56,445 bases of DNA from JANQKX01 sp039028695 (GCA_039028695.1 JBCCHN010000021.1:1-56445); one strand, 5' to 3'; shown: positions 29,884-39,859, numbered from the stretch's first letter. The notes: generated by a model from the letters alone, not told the origin. A program made the numbers and translations.

Positions 29884-32800
29884 ATCCGTTAGGTCCCGAT
29901 AGGAATCTCAGCGCTGATCAGGCGATGGTTTCAGCCCTTCGGGATATGGCGACTCAGGGGCAACGCCAGGCCGCCGATCCGCGCGCTTCGGTTTGGGTGG
30001 CCGCCTCGGCGGGAAGCGGCAAGACCAAGGTTTTGACGGACCGGGTCTTAAGCCTGTTGCTAAGCGGTTGCGCGCCCGGTCGTCTTTTGTGTCTTACCTT
30101 CACCAAGGCGGCAGCGGCGGAGATGGCCAATCGCTTGTCGCGCACACTCTCCGACTGGGCCGTGGCATCATCGGAAAAATTGGCAAGTGACCTCCAAGGC
30201 CTTTTGGATCGGTCGCCACGAGACCGGGAGATCGAGCGGGCCCGTCAGCTTTTTGCCCTGACCTTGGATAGCCCCGGCGGCATGAAGATCCAAACCATCC
30301 ATGCCTTTTGCCAATCTCTCCTCGGACGCTTTCCATTGGAGGCGGACATCCCGCCCCAATTCGCCGTCTTGGAGGAGCGACAAGCCCAAGAGCTGTTAGA
30401 GGATGCTCGGCTATCCGTCTTGGCCGGGCAGGAGGCTTTGCCCAGTGCTGCAACCTCACAAGCCTTGCAGCAGGTTGCTCGCTATGCGGCTGAGACGACC
30501 TTTACAGAGCTATTGTCAAATCTGATCCGCGAGAGAGGCCGAATTATCCGCCTGTTGCAAGAATTCGGTGACATCGATCGTCTTTGTCAGGTTACCTGTG
30601 ATCGTTTGGGTTTAACCTCCGGCGAAAGCCACGAAAGCGTTCTTCACGCAGCCTGCCAAGAAGATGCCTTCGATGGGGCCGCTCTGCGCCGTGTCGCGGA
30701 TGCACTCTGTCAGGGTGGCAAAACCGACCGCTCTCACGGTGAGATTATGGCTGCCTGGATGGCAAGTCCATCTAATAGAAGGGATATGTTTGAAGGCTAC
30801 CTGAAGGCCTTTTTTACTGACGGAGGGCGTGGTGATCTCTATAGCAAGCTGATCCATAAGGACGCTTTGGCCCAGGCGCCGGATGGCGAGGCAATCCTGA
30901 TGGCTGAGGCGGATCGTCTGCAAGAGGTCAGGGACAAGCTTAATGCCCTTGCGGTGGCGGAAGCCACCACGGCGCTACTCACCGTTGGCGCCGCGGTCTT
31001 GCAAAGTTACCAACGCCGCAAGGAAGAGCGGGCCTTGTTGGATTACGATGATCTGATTTTAAAGGCTCGCGACCTCTTGCGCCGGCCGGGGGTTGCGCCG
31101 TGGGTTCTCTTCAAGCTGGATGGGGGGCTGGATCACGTCCTAATCGACGAAGCCCAGGACACCAATCCGGATCAGTGGCAAGTGATCCAGGCCTTGACCG
31201 ATGAGTTTTTCGCCGGTGATGGCGCTGAACAGGGCAAGGGCGCCGTCACCGGGCCGCGCACCATCTTCGCGGTTGGCGATGGCAAGCAATCGATCTTTTC
31301 CTTTCAGCGGGCCGATCCGGCTGAATTCGCCCGTATGCAGCTCTATTTCGAGCGCCGGGTGTTGGAGGCCGAGCAGGGCTGGGAGTCTGTGGATCTGGGC
31401 GTCTCCTTCCGCTCCACCCTGCCGGTCTTGGATCTGGTCGATCGGGTTTTTGCCCACCCGCAAGCAGGCGATGGCGTGGTGGCCCCGGACCGGACCCTTA
31501 AGCACCATGCGGTACGGCAAGGCCAAGGGGGTTTGGTGGAGCTATGGCCTATTGCTCTCGCGCCTCAAGCCGAGTCTATCCAAGCTTGGGAGCCGCCGCT
31601 CAGCCGGCGCGGTGACCTACCGGCTCGCACCCGTCTGGCTCAGTACATTGCGCAAAAGGTGGCGGGTTGGATCCAGGAAGCCGGTACATCGCCTAGTGGG
31701 ACCGTCGATCCCGATGGCATCTTAGCCTCCAAGAAGCGCCCTGTTCGGGCGGGCGATATCCTGATCCTGGTGCGCCGGCGCGACGCCTTAGTCGACGAGT
31801 TGGTGCGCGCACTCAAGGCCTTGGACGTGCCGGTGGCGGGGGTCGACCGTATGGTTCTCACGGAACAGTTGGCGGTTATGGATCTGGTCGCGCTGGGCCG
31901 GGCCTTATTATTGCCCGAGGATGACTTAACCCTCGCGAGCGTCTTGAAAGGCCCCCTATTCAATCTGAACGAAGAACAGCTTTTTGAGCTGGCCCATGAT
32001 CGCCCATCCAGCCTTTGGCAGGCCCTCTCCTTGGCGGCACGAGGGGATCCCACAGCCTCCCCTCATCGCGACAGCTATCGAGAGATTTTCAATGAGCTTT
32101 CCGAACTGCTGAATTTGGTGGACTTCAAAAGGCCTTACGATCTTTTCGTCCATATCCTGGGCGCCAGAGGCGGGCGGCAAAAGATTTTTCGGCGCTTGGG
32201 GCCCGAGGCGGCAGATCCCATTGAGGAGTTTCTCGGCCTGGCGCAAAGTTACGAGACCCAGTCGGTCGCATCCCTTGAGGGATTTTTGCACTGGTTGGAG
32301 CTGGGTAAAACCGAGATAAAGCGAGACCTGGAACACGGTGACAACCTGGTTCGCATCATGACCGTGCATGGCTCCAAGGGTCTGCAGGCACCCATTGTCA
32401 TCTTGCCCGATACTATGGCCGAGCCTCGTGAGCGGCCCGGCCTCTTGTGGCTCAACGATCAGGGCAGTTTGCCGGTATGGCCCCTGAACAAAAGCTATGA
32501 CGGACCCGCGGTCGCCCGTGCCCGGTCCGCGGCCAAACAAGCCACGGCGCAAGAATATCGGCGTCTGCTCTACGTGGCCATGACCCGCGCTGAAGACCGT
32601 CTCTACGTCACGGGCTGGCAGGGCAGGCGTCAGGCCCCGGTTGGGGCATGGTACAATCTGATCAAACAGGCCTTTACTGACGAAGATGTCGGCATTGCGG
32701 GACCTCGACTGGAAACCGGCTTGACCCTGGCGCGAATGGACTGGAGCGAGGCAGATGATTGGGACGGGGAGGCTTGGCGTCTGGAGGCCCCGCAGCGGGA

Positions 32801-33524
32801 TCGGGAAGAGGAGGAGGGTAGCCTCTTGCGCGATCCCGTTTTGGAAGGCACTGCCCTGCCGGCGTGGGCTGAGACGGCGGCACCCCTGGAGCCCTCTCCG
32901 CCGCGCCCTCTTGCACCGTCTCGCCCGCTGGAGGTGGAACCGGCGGTGCGATCACCTCTTCAGTGGCGCAACGATCAAGCCGATGACGGCCGTCGTTTCC
33001 AGCGGGGCCGGTTGATCCACCGCTTGCTGCAGAGCCTTCCCGATGTTCCTTTGGAACAGCGTCGTCAGGCCGCCGAGCGTTATTTGGCCACTTTTTTAGG
33101 TGGACCCGAGCCATCTAAGGCTGCGAAATTCGATTCTGGGGAGATCGTGGAAGAGGTGCTGGCTGTTTTAAATCACCCGGACTATCAAGCACTCTTCGGG
33201 CCCGATAGCCGGGCCGAGGTCCCCCTGGTGGGCTTGGGCCAAGGAGGAGGCGAGGGTCTTACGGCGGATTTTGTAGTCTCCGGGCAGATAGATCGGCTCT
33301 TGGTTCGGCGTGATCGGGTGGTCGTGGTTGACTTTAAGACCAACCGTCCACCACCCCGCACGGCCGAAGAGATCCCATTGATTTATTTGAAACAATTAGC
33401 AAGCTACCAAAGCGTGCTTAGCGCAATATACCCAAACCGACCTATCGAGAGTTATCTCTTGTGGACCGACGTACCCAGCCTCATGCGGGTCAGCCATGAG
33501 CAACTGACGGGGCTGGCACCTTGA
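29880..33524 (+). CDS. addA: AddA subunit of double-strand-break helicase-nuclease
   Basis: A 1214-residue UvrD/Rep-type superfamily I helicase with a C-terminal nuclease. Motif I is AASAGSGKT with Lys48; motif II is VLIDEAQDTNPDQW; motif III GDGKQSIFSFQRADP; motif V IMTVHGSKGLQAP; motif VI LLYVAMTRAEDRLYV. The nuclease motifs are SGQIDRL and VVVDFKTNR near the end. It overlaps addB (ATGA), indicating coupled expression. DNA ends processed by AddAB load RecA, the trigger for any LexA-type self-cleavage in this cell, including that proposed for the S24 domains encoded about 15 kb away. Confidence 0.95.
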   Translation: MNPLGPDRNLSADQAMVSALRDMATQGQRQAADPRASVWVAASAGSGKTKVLTDRVLSLLLSGCAPGRLLCLTFTKAAAAEMANRLSRTLSDWAVASSEKLASDLQGLLDRSPRDREIERARQLFALTLDSPGGMKIQTIHAFCQSLLGRFPLEADIPPQFAVLEERQAQELLEDARLSVLAGQEALPSAATSQALQQVARYAAETTFTELLSNLIRERGRIIRLLQEFGDIDRLCQVTCDRLGLTSGESHESVLHAACQEDAFDGAALRRVADALCQGGKTDRSHGEIMAAWMASPSNRRDMFEGYLKAFFTDGGRGDLYSKLIHKDALAQAPDGEAILMAEADRLQEVRDKLNALAVAEATTALLTVGAAVLQSYQRRKEERALLDYDDLILKARDLLRRPGVAPWVLFKLDGGLDHVLIDEAQDTNPDQWQVIQALTDEFFAGDGAEQGKGAVTGPRTIFAVGDGKQSIFSFQRADPAEFARMQLYFERRVLEAEQGWESVDLGVSFRSTLPVLDLVDRVFAHPQAGDGVVAPDRTLKHHAVRQGQGGLVELWPIALAPQAESIQAWEPPLSRRGDLPARTRLAQYIAQKVAGWIQEAGTSPSGTVDPDGILASKKRPVRAGDILILVRRRDALVDELVRALKALDVPVAGVDRMVLTEQLAVMDLVALGRALLLPEDDLTLASVLKGPLFNLNEEQLFELAHDRPSSLWQALSLAARGDPTASPHRDSYREIFNELSELLNLVDFKRPYDLFVHILGARGGRQKIFRRLGPEAADPIEEFLGLAQSYETQSVASLEGFLHWLELGKTEIKRDLEHGDNLVRIMTVHGSKGLQAPIVILPDTMAEPRERPGLLWLNDQGSLPVWPLNKSYDGPAVARARSAAKQATAQEYRRLLYVAMTRAEDRLYVTGWQGRRQAPVGAWYNLIKQAFTDEDVGIAGPRLETGLTLARMDWSEADDWDGEAWRLEAPQRDREEEEGSLLRDPVLEGTALPAWAETAAPLEPSPPRPLAPSRPLEVEPAVRSPLQWRNDQADDGRRFQRGRLIHRLLQSLPDVPLEQRRQAAERYLATFLGGPEPSKAAKFDSGEIVEEVLAVLNHPDYQALFGPDSRAEVPLVGLGQGGGEGLTADFVVSGQIDRLLVRRDRVVVVDFKTNRPPPRTAEEIPLIYLKQLASYQSVLSAIYPNRPIESYLLWTDVPSLMRVSHEQLTGLAP

Positions 33525-33633
33525 CGTTTTGGGGGGTGGCCCCCTACATTTACGACCGAAGAAGGCGCGTGTACGGCTAGGGGCTGGCGCGCTTCCCTAT
33601 TGTGTGGCTTACAGATGGCTTGCGAGGAAACAG

Positions 33634-33954
33634 ATGGCGACCACCAGTATTACGGACGGATCCTTCGACCAGGACGTTCTTAAGGCCGATGGGCCGGTTT
33701 TAGTGGATTTTTGGGCCGAATGGTGCGGTCCCTGCAAGATGATTGCCCCGGCGTTGGAGGAAATTGCTTCGGAGATGGGGGAACGACTGACAGTCGCGAA
33801 GTTGAACATCGACGACAACCCCATGACACCGCAAAAATACGGCGTTCGCGGCATCCCCACCCTGATGCTCTTTAAGGATGGTCAAGTGGCCGCTACGAAG
33901 GTCGGCGCCCTGGCGAAGAACCAGCTGTCCGAATGGGTGGAGTCGGTGGTCTAG
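33634..33954 (+). CDS. trxA: Thioredoxin TrxA
   Basis: A 106-residue thioredoxin with the WCGPCK active site (FWAEWCGPCKMIAP) and the cis-proline loop RGIPTLMLF. Length and motifs are fully typical of thioredoxin 1, the general cytoplasmic disulfide reductase for ribonucleotide reductase, PAPS reductase and others. The start is set by GAGG upstream and by the family's length; a longer upstream frame is not family-like. A strong terminator follows at 34046, ending the cluster that begins with tsaE. Confidence 0.95.
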   Translation: MATTSITDGSFDQDVLKADGPVLVDFWAEWCGPCKMIAPALEEIASEMGERLTVAKLNIDDNPMTPQKYGVRGIPTLMLFKDGQVAATKVGALAKNQLSEWVESVV

Positions 33955-34045
33955 GCACGGCATGCTCGGCGCAGGGTCCCTGTGAATCCAGGGATCTCAT
34001 GGTCAAACCGCGCCATTCCCTTTAAGCGCTGTAAGCAGAATCATT

Positions 34046-34078
34046 AATACCCCGCTTGTCAGAGGCGGGGTATTTTTG
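34046..34078 (+). terminator. Rho-independent terminator after trxA
   Basis: AATACCCCGC (34046-34055) pairs perfectly with GCGGGGTATT (34065-34074) around a nine-base loop and runs into TTTTTGT. It lies 90 bases after the trxA stop and isolates the amn gene. Confidence 0.9.
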
Positions 34079-34150
34079 TCTGCGTGAATGGCCCCGATGC
34101 TGTTACAGTTGAGGGGCTTGATATGACCAGAAAACACAGCGGGATTTAGA

Positions 34151-35620
34151 ATGACGACCTTGGGTCATGGCGACATCAAAGAGCTTCGTTCCTTCGATGA
34201 TCCGGAAACGGCCTTGGCTCGTATTATCGAGATCTACGATGAATCCAAGGCGGAGATTTGCGGCCTGATGGCCGATTTTGTCGCTGGATCGAACGAACGT
34301 CCCGCCCAGCTTCCCTGTTACCCTTATGTTGGTGTTTCCATTACCGCCGATCAGGTCAGCCCCAATCTATCGGGTTCCTACGGCAATCTGCCGAGGGCGG
34401 GTACCTACGGAACCACCCTGACCCGGCCTCGGTTGTTCGAAAGCTATTACCGCGAGCAGCTTTCGCGCTTGATCCGCAACCATGAAGTCCCGATCCAGGT
34501 TGGCATCAGCAACACGCCCATTCCTTTGCCTTTTGTTGTCGAGGCGGTTGATTCGGCGTTGCCGGAAGAGCGTACGCGCCTGTTGCAAGATATCTTTCCC
34601 ATCCCGGATCTCTCGCGCATCGATGATTCTATTGTCAACGGTACCTACAAGATCAATGAGGGGGAGCCAAAGCCGCTCGCTCTGTTTCCGGCCGAGCGTG
34701 TCGACTACTCCTTAGTGCGGTTGCAACACTACACCGCCACGGCGCCAGAGTATTTTCAGCGCTTTGTTGTCTTCACGAACTACCCGCGCTACGTCGAGGA
34801 GTTTATCGAGTTCGGCCGCAAGGAAGTCCTGCAGGGTAGCGCTTACAAGGCCTTTGTTGAGCCAGGCAATTTTGTCACCCATAACCCTCGCCTGTCGGAT
34901 CAGGAAAACGTTACCGATGGGCCACGCCCCCAGCCGCAAATGCCCGCCTACCATCTGATGCGCGATCGTCACGAAGGCATCACCTTGGTGAACATTGGCG
35001 TCGGTCCCTCTAACGCTAAGACCATCACCGACCACGTGGCGGTATTGCGTCCCCATTGTTGGATGATGGTGGGCCATTGCGGTGGACTGCGCCAAACCCA
35101 GCAACTGGGTGACTATGTGTTGGCCCATGCCTATGCGCGCTACGATAATGTGTTGGACGAGGATCTACCGCCCTGGGTCCCGGTACCCCCCATCGCGGAG
35201 GTTCAGGTGGCGCTGGCGCAGGCGGTGGCGGATGTCACCGGCCTATCGGGGCGCGAAGTCAAGCGGCGGCTGAGGACCGGAACGGTCTTTACCACCGATG
35301 ACCGGGACTGGGAATTGCGCCTGCACGAGTTGGCGCGCCGTTTTCACCTGTCCCGCGGTATCGCCGTGGACATGGAATCAGCGACCATTGCCGCCAACGG
35401 CTATCGCTTCCGAGTGCCCTATGGTACCTTGCTATGCGTTTCCGACAAGCCTTTGCACGGCGAGCTGAAATTGCCGGGCATGGCCCAAGCCTTTTATAGA
35501 GAGCGGGTGGGTCAGCACCTTCGTATCGGAATAGAGGCAGTCAAGAAACTGCGTGACGGCGGGGTGGAAAGCCTGCATTCGCGAAAACTAAGAACCTTTG
35601 ATGAACCGGGTTTCCGCTAA
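34151..35620 (+). CDS. amn: AMP nucleosidase
   Basis: A 489-residue enzyme that cleaves AMP to adenine and ribose-5-phosphate, used to balance adenylate pools. The N-terminal AMN domain includes PYVGVSITADQVSPNLSGSY and HYTATAPEYFQRFVVFTNYP. The C-terminal nucleoside-phosphorylase-like domain shows VNIGVGPSNAKTITDHVAVL, MVGHCGGLR and the VDMESATIAANGYRFRVPYG segment with the substrate-binding Met-Glu. Length matches the family. The preceding terminator suggests its own promoter; the ribosome-binding site before ATG 34151 is weak. Confidence 0.94.
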   Translation: MTTLGHGDIKELRSFDDPETALARIIEIYDESKAEICGLMADFVAGSNERPAQLPCYPYVGVSITADQVSPNLSGSYGNLPRAGTYGTTLTRPRLFESYYREQLSRLIRNHEVPIQVGISNTPIPLPFVVEAVDSALPEERTRLLQDIFPIPDLSRIDDSIVNGTYKINEGEPKPLALFPAERVDYSLVRLQHYTATAPEYFQRFVVFTNYPRYVEEFIEFGRKEVLQGSAYKAFVEPGNFVTHNPRLSDQENVTDGPRPQPQMPAYHLMRDRHEGITLVNIGVGPSNAKTITDHVAVLRPHCWMMVGHCGGLRQTQQLGDYVLAHAYARYDNVLDEDLPPWVPVPPIAEVQVALAQAVADVTGLSGREVKRRLRTGTVFTTDDRDWELRLHELARRFHLSRGIAVDMESATIAANGYRFRVPYGTLLCVSDKPLHGELKLPGMAQAFYRERVGQHLRIGIEAVKKLRDGGVESLHSRKLRTFDEPGFR

Positions 35621-35659
35621 CGTTCCAGAACCGGATCACAGATCCCTCAGGAGTTCGTT

Positions 35660-36934
35660 ATGCTCTCGTCCTTCTCCCAACGCATAGAGTCAAAGCGGCA
35701 CGAGCTGGTTGCCTTGACCCAAGAGCTGATCCGCATTCCCACCGTCAACCCGCCGGGAGAGTACTACCAACCCTGCGCCGAGTTGATCGGTCGGCGTTTG
35801 GCGGCACGCGGGTTCCAGGTCCACTATGAGCGGGCCCATGGGGCAGTGGGGGATAGCGACCGCTTTCCCAGAATAAATGTCATTGCCCGAAAGGAGGGCC
35901 GCTCACCCGGCCCTTGTGTTCACTTCAACGGGCATATCGATGTGGTTGACGTTGGTCCGGGCTGGACCATGGATCCCTTTGCGGCGGACATCCGCGATGG
36001 CAAGCTTTATGGGCGCGGCAGCTGCGATATGAAGGGCGGCTTAGCGGCAGCGATTATCGCGGTCGAAACGCTGCTAGAAGCACAGCCCGATTTTCCCGGT
36101 GCCGTCGAAATTTCGGGCACGGCTGATGAGGAAAGCGGTGGCTTCGGTGGCGTCGCCTATTTGGCCCGGCAAGGCTTTTTTTCCAAGCCGCGGGTGGACC
36201 ATGTGATCATCCCCGAGCCCCTCAACGTGGATCGGGTCTGTCTGGGTCACCGCGGCGTGTGGTGGGCGGAGGTAGAGACCAAGGGCCGGCCCGCCCATGG
36301 CTCTATGCCTTTTCTCGGTGACTGCGCCGTTCGGCACATGACGGCCTTTCTGCGCCGTGTGGAAGACGAACTCTTTCCCAAGTTGGCCAAGCAAGAAACC
36401 GCGATGCCCGTGGTGCCGGAAAGTGCGCGGCGCTCTACGCTCAATTTTAATTCACTGCACGGCGGCCAGCCCGAGGGATTTGATGGCTTGCCATCTCCCA
36501 TGGTTCCCGATTCTTGCCGCTTGACCTTGGACCGCCGTTTCCTCATTGAGGAAAGCTTGGATCAGGTAAAGGATGAAGTGATTGGCATTCTGGAGGATCT
36601 GCGTCAAACCCGAGATGGTTTTGACTATGATATTAGGGACATCATGGAAGTGTTGCCCCTCATGACCGAGCGCGGGGCACCCGTGGCCCATTCGGTGGCT
36701 CAAGCCATCGAGCAGGTCTTGGGTCGCGCGCCCGAGTTTGTGATCTCGCCGGGGACCTACGATCAAAAGCACATCGCCCGTATTGGTCAGCTTGATGACT
36801 GCATCGCCTATGGTCCGGGCATATTGGATCTGGCCCATCAGGACGATGAGTTCGTTGTCATCGAGGATATGGTCCAGTCTGCCAAGGTCATGGCGCTGGC
36901 GACCCACCAGCTTTTGAACGGTGCAGCTGGATAA
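35660..36934 (+). CDS. M20-family deacylase (ArgE/DapE-like)
   Basis: A 424-residue zinc amidohydrolase of the acetylornithine deacetylase/succinyl-diaminopimelate desuccinylase family. Zinc ligands sit in the HFNGHIDVV, GRGSCDMKGG and TADEESGG motifs, and the last in SPGTYDQKH. AGGAG precedes the ATG. Substrate class (N-acyl amino acid) is secure but the exact substrate is not. It is not beside arg or dap genes, so a catabolic role in deacylating amino-acid derivatives is possible. It is 40 bases after amn and may share its transcript. Confidence 0.85.
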   Translation: MLSSFSQRIESKRHELVALTQELIRIPTVNPPGEYYQPCAELIGRRLAARGFQVHYERAHGAVGDSDRFPRINVIARKEGRSPGPCVHFNGHIDVVDVGPGWTMDPFAADIRDGKLYGRGSCDMKGGLAAAIIAVETLLEAQPDFPGAVEISGTADEESGGFGGVAYLARQGFFSKPRVDHVIIPEPLNVDRVCLGHRGVWWAEVETKGRPAHGSMPFLGDCAVRHMTAFLRRVEDELFPKLAKQETAMPVVPESARRSTLNFNSLHGGQPEGFDGLPSPMVPDSCRLTLDRRFLIEESLDQVKDEVIGILEDLRQTRDGFDYDIRDIMEVLPLMTERGAPVAHSVAQAIEQVLGRAPEFVISPGTYDQKHIARIGQLDDCIAYGPGILDLAHQDDEFVVIEDMVQSAKVMALATHQLLNGAAG

Positions 36935-36992
36935 ACGTGGCCGGATAAACGTGGCGGGGTAGGCGCGGCCTTAAACTGCGCGACCGCTTAGA

Positions 36993-37826
36993 TCAAGCGA
37001 TCATTGAGGTATCGTCGATGTCTTCCTCGCCCAGATCGATTAACTCTTCGTCCGGGTCCAGGAACTCTTCGTCGCTATCAGACGGGGGCGTGTTTTTGGC
37101 TACCGGTCCGTCAATCTCTGAGACATCCTCGTCGCCATCTTCAAGATCAAAGCCTATGTCTTCAACCTCTTCAGCATCCTCCTCACCGACGGGGGCTTGC
37201 TGTTGGTCGGCCATGCGGCGCATGTCGGCACTCACGCGGGAAATGATGGACTTGAAGGTATCCTCTTCACCGGTTGCTTGATCGGCTTGCCCGTTGGTTT
37301 CGGGATCTGTTGCGACCGCGCTTTGATCGTCCTCTTCGATAGTAATTTCCTCTTGGCTATCGAAAGCGTTGAGCTCGACAGTATCGTCCCCGTCGCGGCA
37401 CGCCGGTGGCGCGTCAGATTCAGAGACTTCCTGGGTATCGTCCCCTAGGCAAATGATATCCGGATCGAGCTCGCTCGGTGTTTCAATGGCCGGCTCTTCT
37501 CCTTGCGGCTCAGATACTTCCGGGGCCCCGGCCAAGAGCCGCGCAATTTGATCGGCAAGGCCAGGCAGGACCGCCGCGGTCGTATGGCTCTCGATGGCCT
37601 GCACCAGGTCATGGAGCATCTCGCGAAGTTCTTGGTTCTCTTGAGCCAGGGTGGCAAATTCCGGGCCGGCGTGTGACGTGTCAGATGGCTCGCCCCCGGC
37701 AATGGACTTCAGCGATTGAATGCCCTCAAGCAAGCTTTGGGCCGTCGCTTGTTGCTCTCCGGCTTGGTGAGTCAGGGCAATTGCTAGGCCATCGATTCGC
37801 TCGGTCAATTCTTTAATGTCAGGCAT
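36993..37826 (-). CDS. Highly acidic protein of unknown function
   Basis: A 277-residue protein with no signal peptide. Residues 1-100 form an amphipathic helix region with Gln/Leu/Glu (likely coiled coil, containing LAQENQELREMLHDLVQAIE). The remaining two thirds are extremely acidic and low-complexity, with runs of Asp/Glu and almost no hydrophobic core, so probably disordered. The central DTFKSIISRVSADMRRMADQ segment is the only basic patch. Such proteins may bind basic partners or nucleoid proteins; no family is recognised. It is alone on this strand between amn/M20 and the Mla operon. Confidence 0.6.
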   Translation of the reverse strand: MPDIKELTERIDGLAIALTHQAGEQQATAQSLLEGIQSLKSIAGGEPSDTSHAGPEFATLAQENQELREMLHDLVQAIESHTTAAVLPGLADQIARLLAGAPEVSEPQGEEPAIETPSELDPDIICLGDDTQEVSESDAPPACRDGDDTVELNAFDSQEEITIEEDDQSAVATDPETNGQADQATGEEDTFKSIISRVSADMRRMADQQQAPVGEEDAEEVEDIGFDLEDGDEDVSEIDGPVAKNTPPSDSDEEFLDPDEELIDLGEEDIDDTSMIA

Positions 37827-37893
37827 CTCAACAAGTCTCGGCGGTTTACCGAACCCATTATTCAGCCCAATGTATGTGAAAATGCCTAATTTT

Positions 37894-37913
37894 AACCCGC
37901 AGTACGGGTTTTT
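37894..37913 (+). terminator. Short hairpin with T-run
   Basis: AACCCG (37894-37899) pairs with CGGGTT (37905-37910) around CAGTA and runs into five T residues on the plus strand. It lies in the AT-rich gap 37827-38062 between two minus-strand genes, so its orientation does not fit either gene well; an A-rich flank might let it work for the Mla operon too. Confidence 0.4.
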
Positions 37914-38062
37914 AGAGATGGAAGATAAGTATAAATTTTATGCTGGCGCTATGCGGATATATTATTGAGCTAATATAGGAATATTAAATCAATTTTTAGG
38001 AGTATTACCAGTCTGCCGACTCGTACTGGAGATTTTTAAGGTCATGATCGCAAAAAGATCTC

Positions 38063-38740
38063 CTAAGAATTTTGTAGCGCTTCCTGACCGGTCAAAAGGG
38101 TCCACTCGACGACGCCTTTGAGAACTTTGCCCAAAGCCTTATCAAATGCATCAACAATATCGTCCAATGAATCGCTGCGGGCCCGTTCCTTGTGGGCGAA
38201 ACTAGTGGATCCCACGATGGCCCGTCGCGGCATCTGGACCAGTTTCAGATTGAGATTGACCGCGGCCAGGGGCGGAAAGCCCTCAAAGAAAATGGCCTGA
38301 AACTCCCGCAACTCCGATTTGAGTATAAAGTCCGAGCGCAAACTAATGGCTTCGCGGCCCACTGCAACAATTCGGCCGGAATTTTCGAAGGACTCCACCA
38401 TGAGGGTTTGCACCATCACAGGTGCACGGTCGGCCCAGCCCGCATTGGCGTAATAGTCGATCTGGGTGGGGCTTTCTTGCAGCACGATCCGCGTGGTGTT
38501 GAAACTGGCGTCGCTAACCGGTGTTTCCAAGACCAATTGCCAATTCGCGTCGGGCAGGTCCGAGCGAAAGGTGCTCTTCGGAGTCAGGCGGAAGAGGGAC
38601 GGCGGCGGGCCCTGACCGGGCAGCAGATTTCCGCAAGCCCCCAGCATGCTCACCATAGGCAAGGTCCCGCAGAATTGCAGGAGCCGACGCCGCCCGAGCG
38701 CCTGCACCGGCCCTTCGGCTCGCTTATTTGTTTGGCTCAT
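38063..38740 (-). CDS. ABC-type transport auxiliary lipoprotein (PqiC/MlaB-module like)
   Basis: A 225-residue lipoprotein of the transport-auxiliary family that works with MCE proteins at the outer membrane. The ATG at 38740 lies inside the end of mlaD, so translation is coupled. The signal combines a twin-arginine-like GRRRLLQF with a lipobox MLGAC near residue 36, hinting at export by the Tat or Sec route. The mature part has the family's alternating strands (WQLVLETPVSD, TRIVLQESPTQIDYYANAGW, DRAPVMVQTLMVESF). It is the last gene of the Mla operon. Confidence 0.85.
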   Translation of the reverse strand: MSQTNKRAEGPVQALGRRRLLQFCGTLPMVSMLGACGNLLPGQGPPPSLFRLTPKSTFRSDLPDANWQLVLETPVSDASFNTTRIVLQESPTQIDYYANAGWADRAPVMVQTLMVESFENSGRIVAVGREAISLRSDFILKSELREFQAIFFEGFPPLAAVNLNLKLVQMPRRAIVGSTSFAHKERARSDSLDDIVDAFDKALGKVLKGVVEWTLLTGQEALQNS

Positions 38741-39752
38741 ATCCCTGGTTCCTGTTTCCGAAAATAAAGCCGGCTGGATCCCGTTCAACCTCGGTCGTGA
38801 CCCGCTGTAGCTCGCCGATCAACTCGCGCGCCTCCTTGAGTAAACTAGAGAGCTGGAACAGGCCGGTGGAGGTAAAGTCCCGAATGGGTTCGCGATTTTC
38901 AGCCACCATGCCCTGAATTTCTACCAGCGTGCTGTCCAAAACGCCGGCCGTGCCATTCAAAGTGCCTAACAAAAGCTCGAGATCTTCACCGACCTGCACC
39001 ACCGTCGAGTTGGAGCTACCGGCCAATTCTTCAATGGACAAAAGCGTGGAATCGGCCCGTGCAACCAATTGTTGGCTGTCTGATTTGAGGGCCGTCGCCA
39101 TCTCCTCCAGGGACTTTGTTGCATTGCGCAGGTTCGTCATGGTGGTGCCCGCGTCTTCAAGCAGTTTGTCGATGTCTTGATCACGGTCGGTAAAGGTCTG
39201 GGATACCTCCGCCAAGTTCGCGATCAATCGGTTGATGTTGTCCAGATTTTGGTCGTTCAAAAGCGACGTGGCCCGGGTCAGGAGGACATTAACATTGTCC
39301 AGGACCTCGGGTGCGCCTTCCAGCACCCGCTCAAAGGACGACGCTCCTGCCGCGATCACCGGCGGTTTGCCGTCCTTGCCGGCCAAGAGGGGAGATCCGG
39401 GTGCTCCCCCTTTTAGCAGCACATAACGTCCGCCGGTCAGGCCCTCTAGCTCCAAAGTAGCGGTCGTGTCTTCGCGCACGGGGGTCAGCTTTTGGATCTC
39501 GATTTCCACCGTGACACGCGTCGGGTCGTCCGGGTCCAGGCCGATGCTGAGCACTTCGCCCACCTTGACCCCGTTGTAACGTACTGCGCTGCCGTCGCGC
39601 AGGCCGGTCACAGGATCGGTGAAAATGATGTCATAGAGGCTGAATTCGGTGTCCGTCTGAAACTTGCCCAGCCAAACAACAAAGCCCAGCAAGCCGCCGG
39701 CCAATAAAAGAACAAAGCTTCCCACCATCAAATAATTGGCACGACTTTCCAT
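38724..39752 (-). CDS. mlaD: MlaD-like MCE-domain protein
   Basis: A 342-residue inner-membrane protein: one N-terminal anchor (YLMVGSFVLLLAGGLLGFVVWL), then an MCE domain (YDIIFTDPVTGLRDGSAVRYNGVKVGEVLSI), then a long helical C-terminus with repeated small and polar residues, as in MlaD/Mce proteins that form a hexameric ring for phospholipid shuttling. The 107-base gap before it (39753-39859) contains no gene. It overlaps the auxiliary lipoprotein by 17 bases. Confidence 0.92.
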   Translation of the reverse strand: MESRANYLMVGSFVLLLAGGLLGFVVWLGKFQTDTEFSLYDIIFTDPVTGLRDGSAVRYNGVKVGEVLSIGLDPDDPTRVTVEIEIQKLTPVREDTTATLELEGLTGGRYVLLKGGAPGSPLLAGKDGKPPVIAAGASSFERVLEGAPEVLDNVNVLLTRATSLLNDQNLDNINRLIANLAEVSQTFTDRDQDIDKLLEDAGTTMTNLRNATKSLEEMATALKSDSQQLVARADSTLLSIEELAGSSNSTVVQVGEDLELLLGTLNGTAGVLDSTLVEIQGMVAENREPIRDFTSTGLFQLSSLLKEARELIGELQRVTTEVERDPAGFIFGNRNQGYEPNK

Positions 39753-39859
39753 GGGGGTTCTAACTCATCAATACGTACGCTGTTTCAGGTGGGATTTTGG
39801 ACTTTTTCTTAATCTGATACTTGAGAAAACATGATTGAGCCTAAATTATCAACCTGTTT

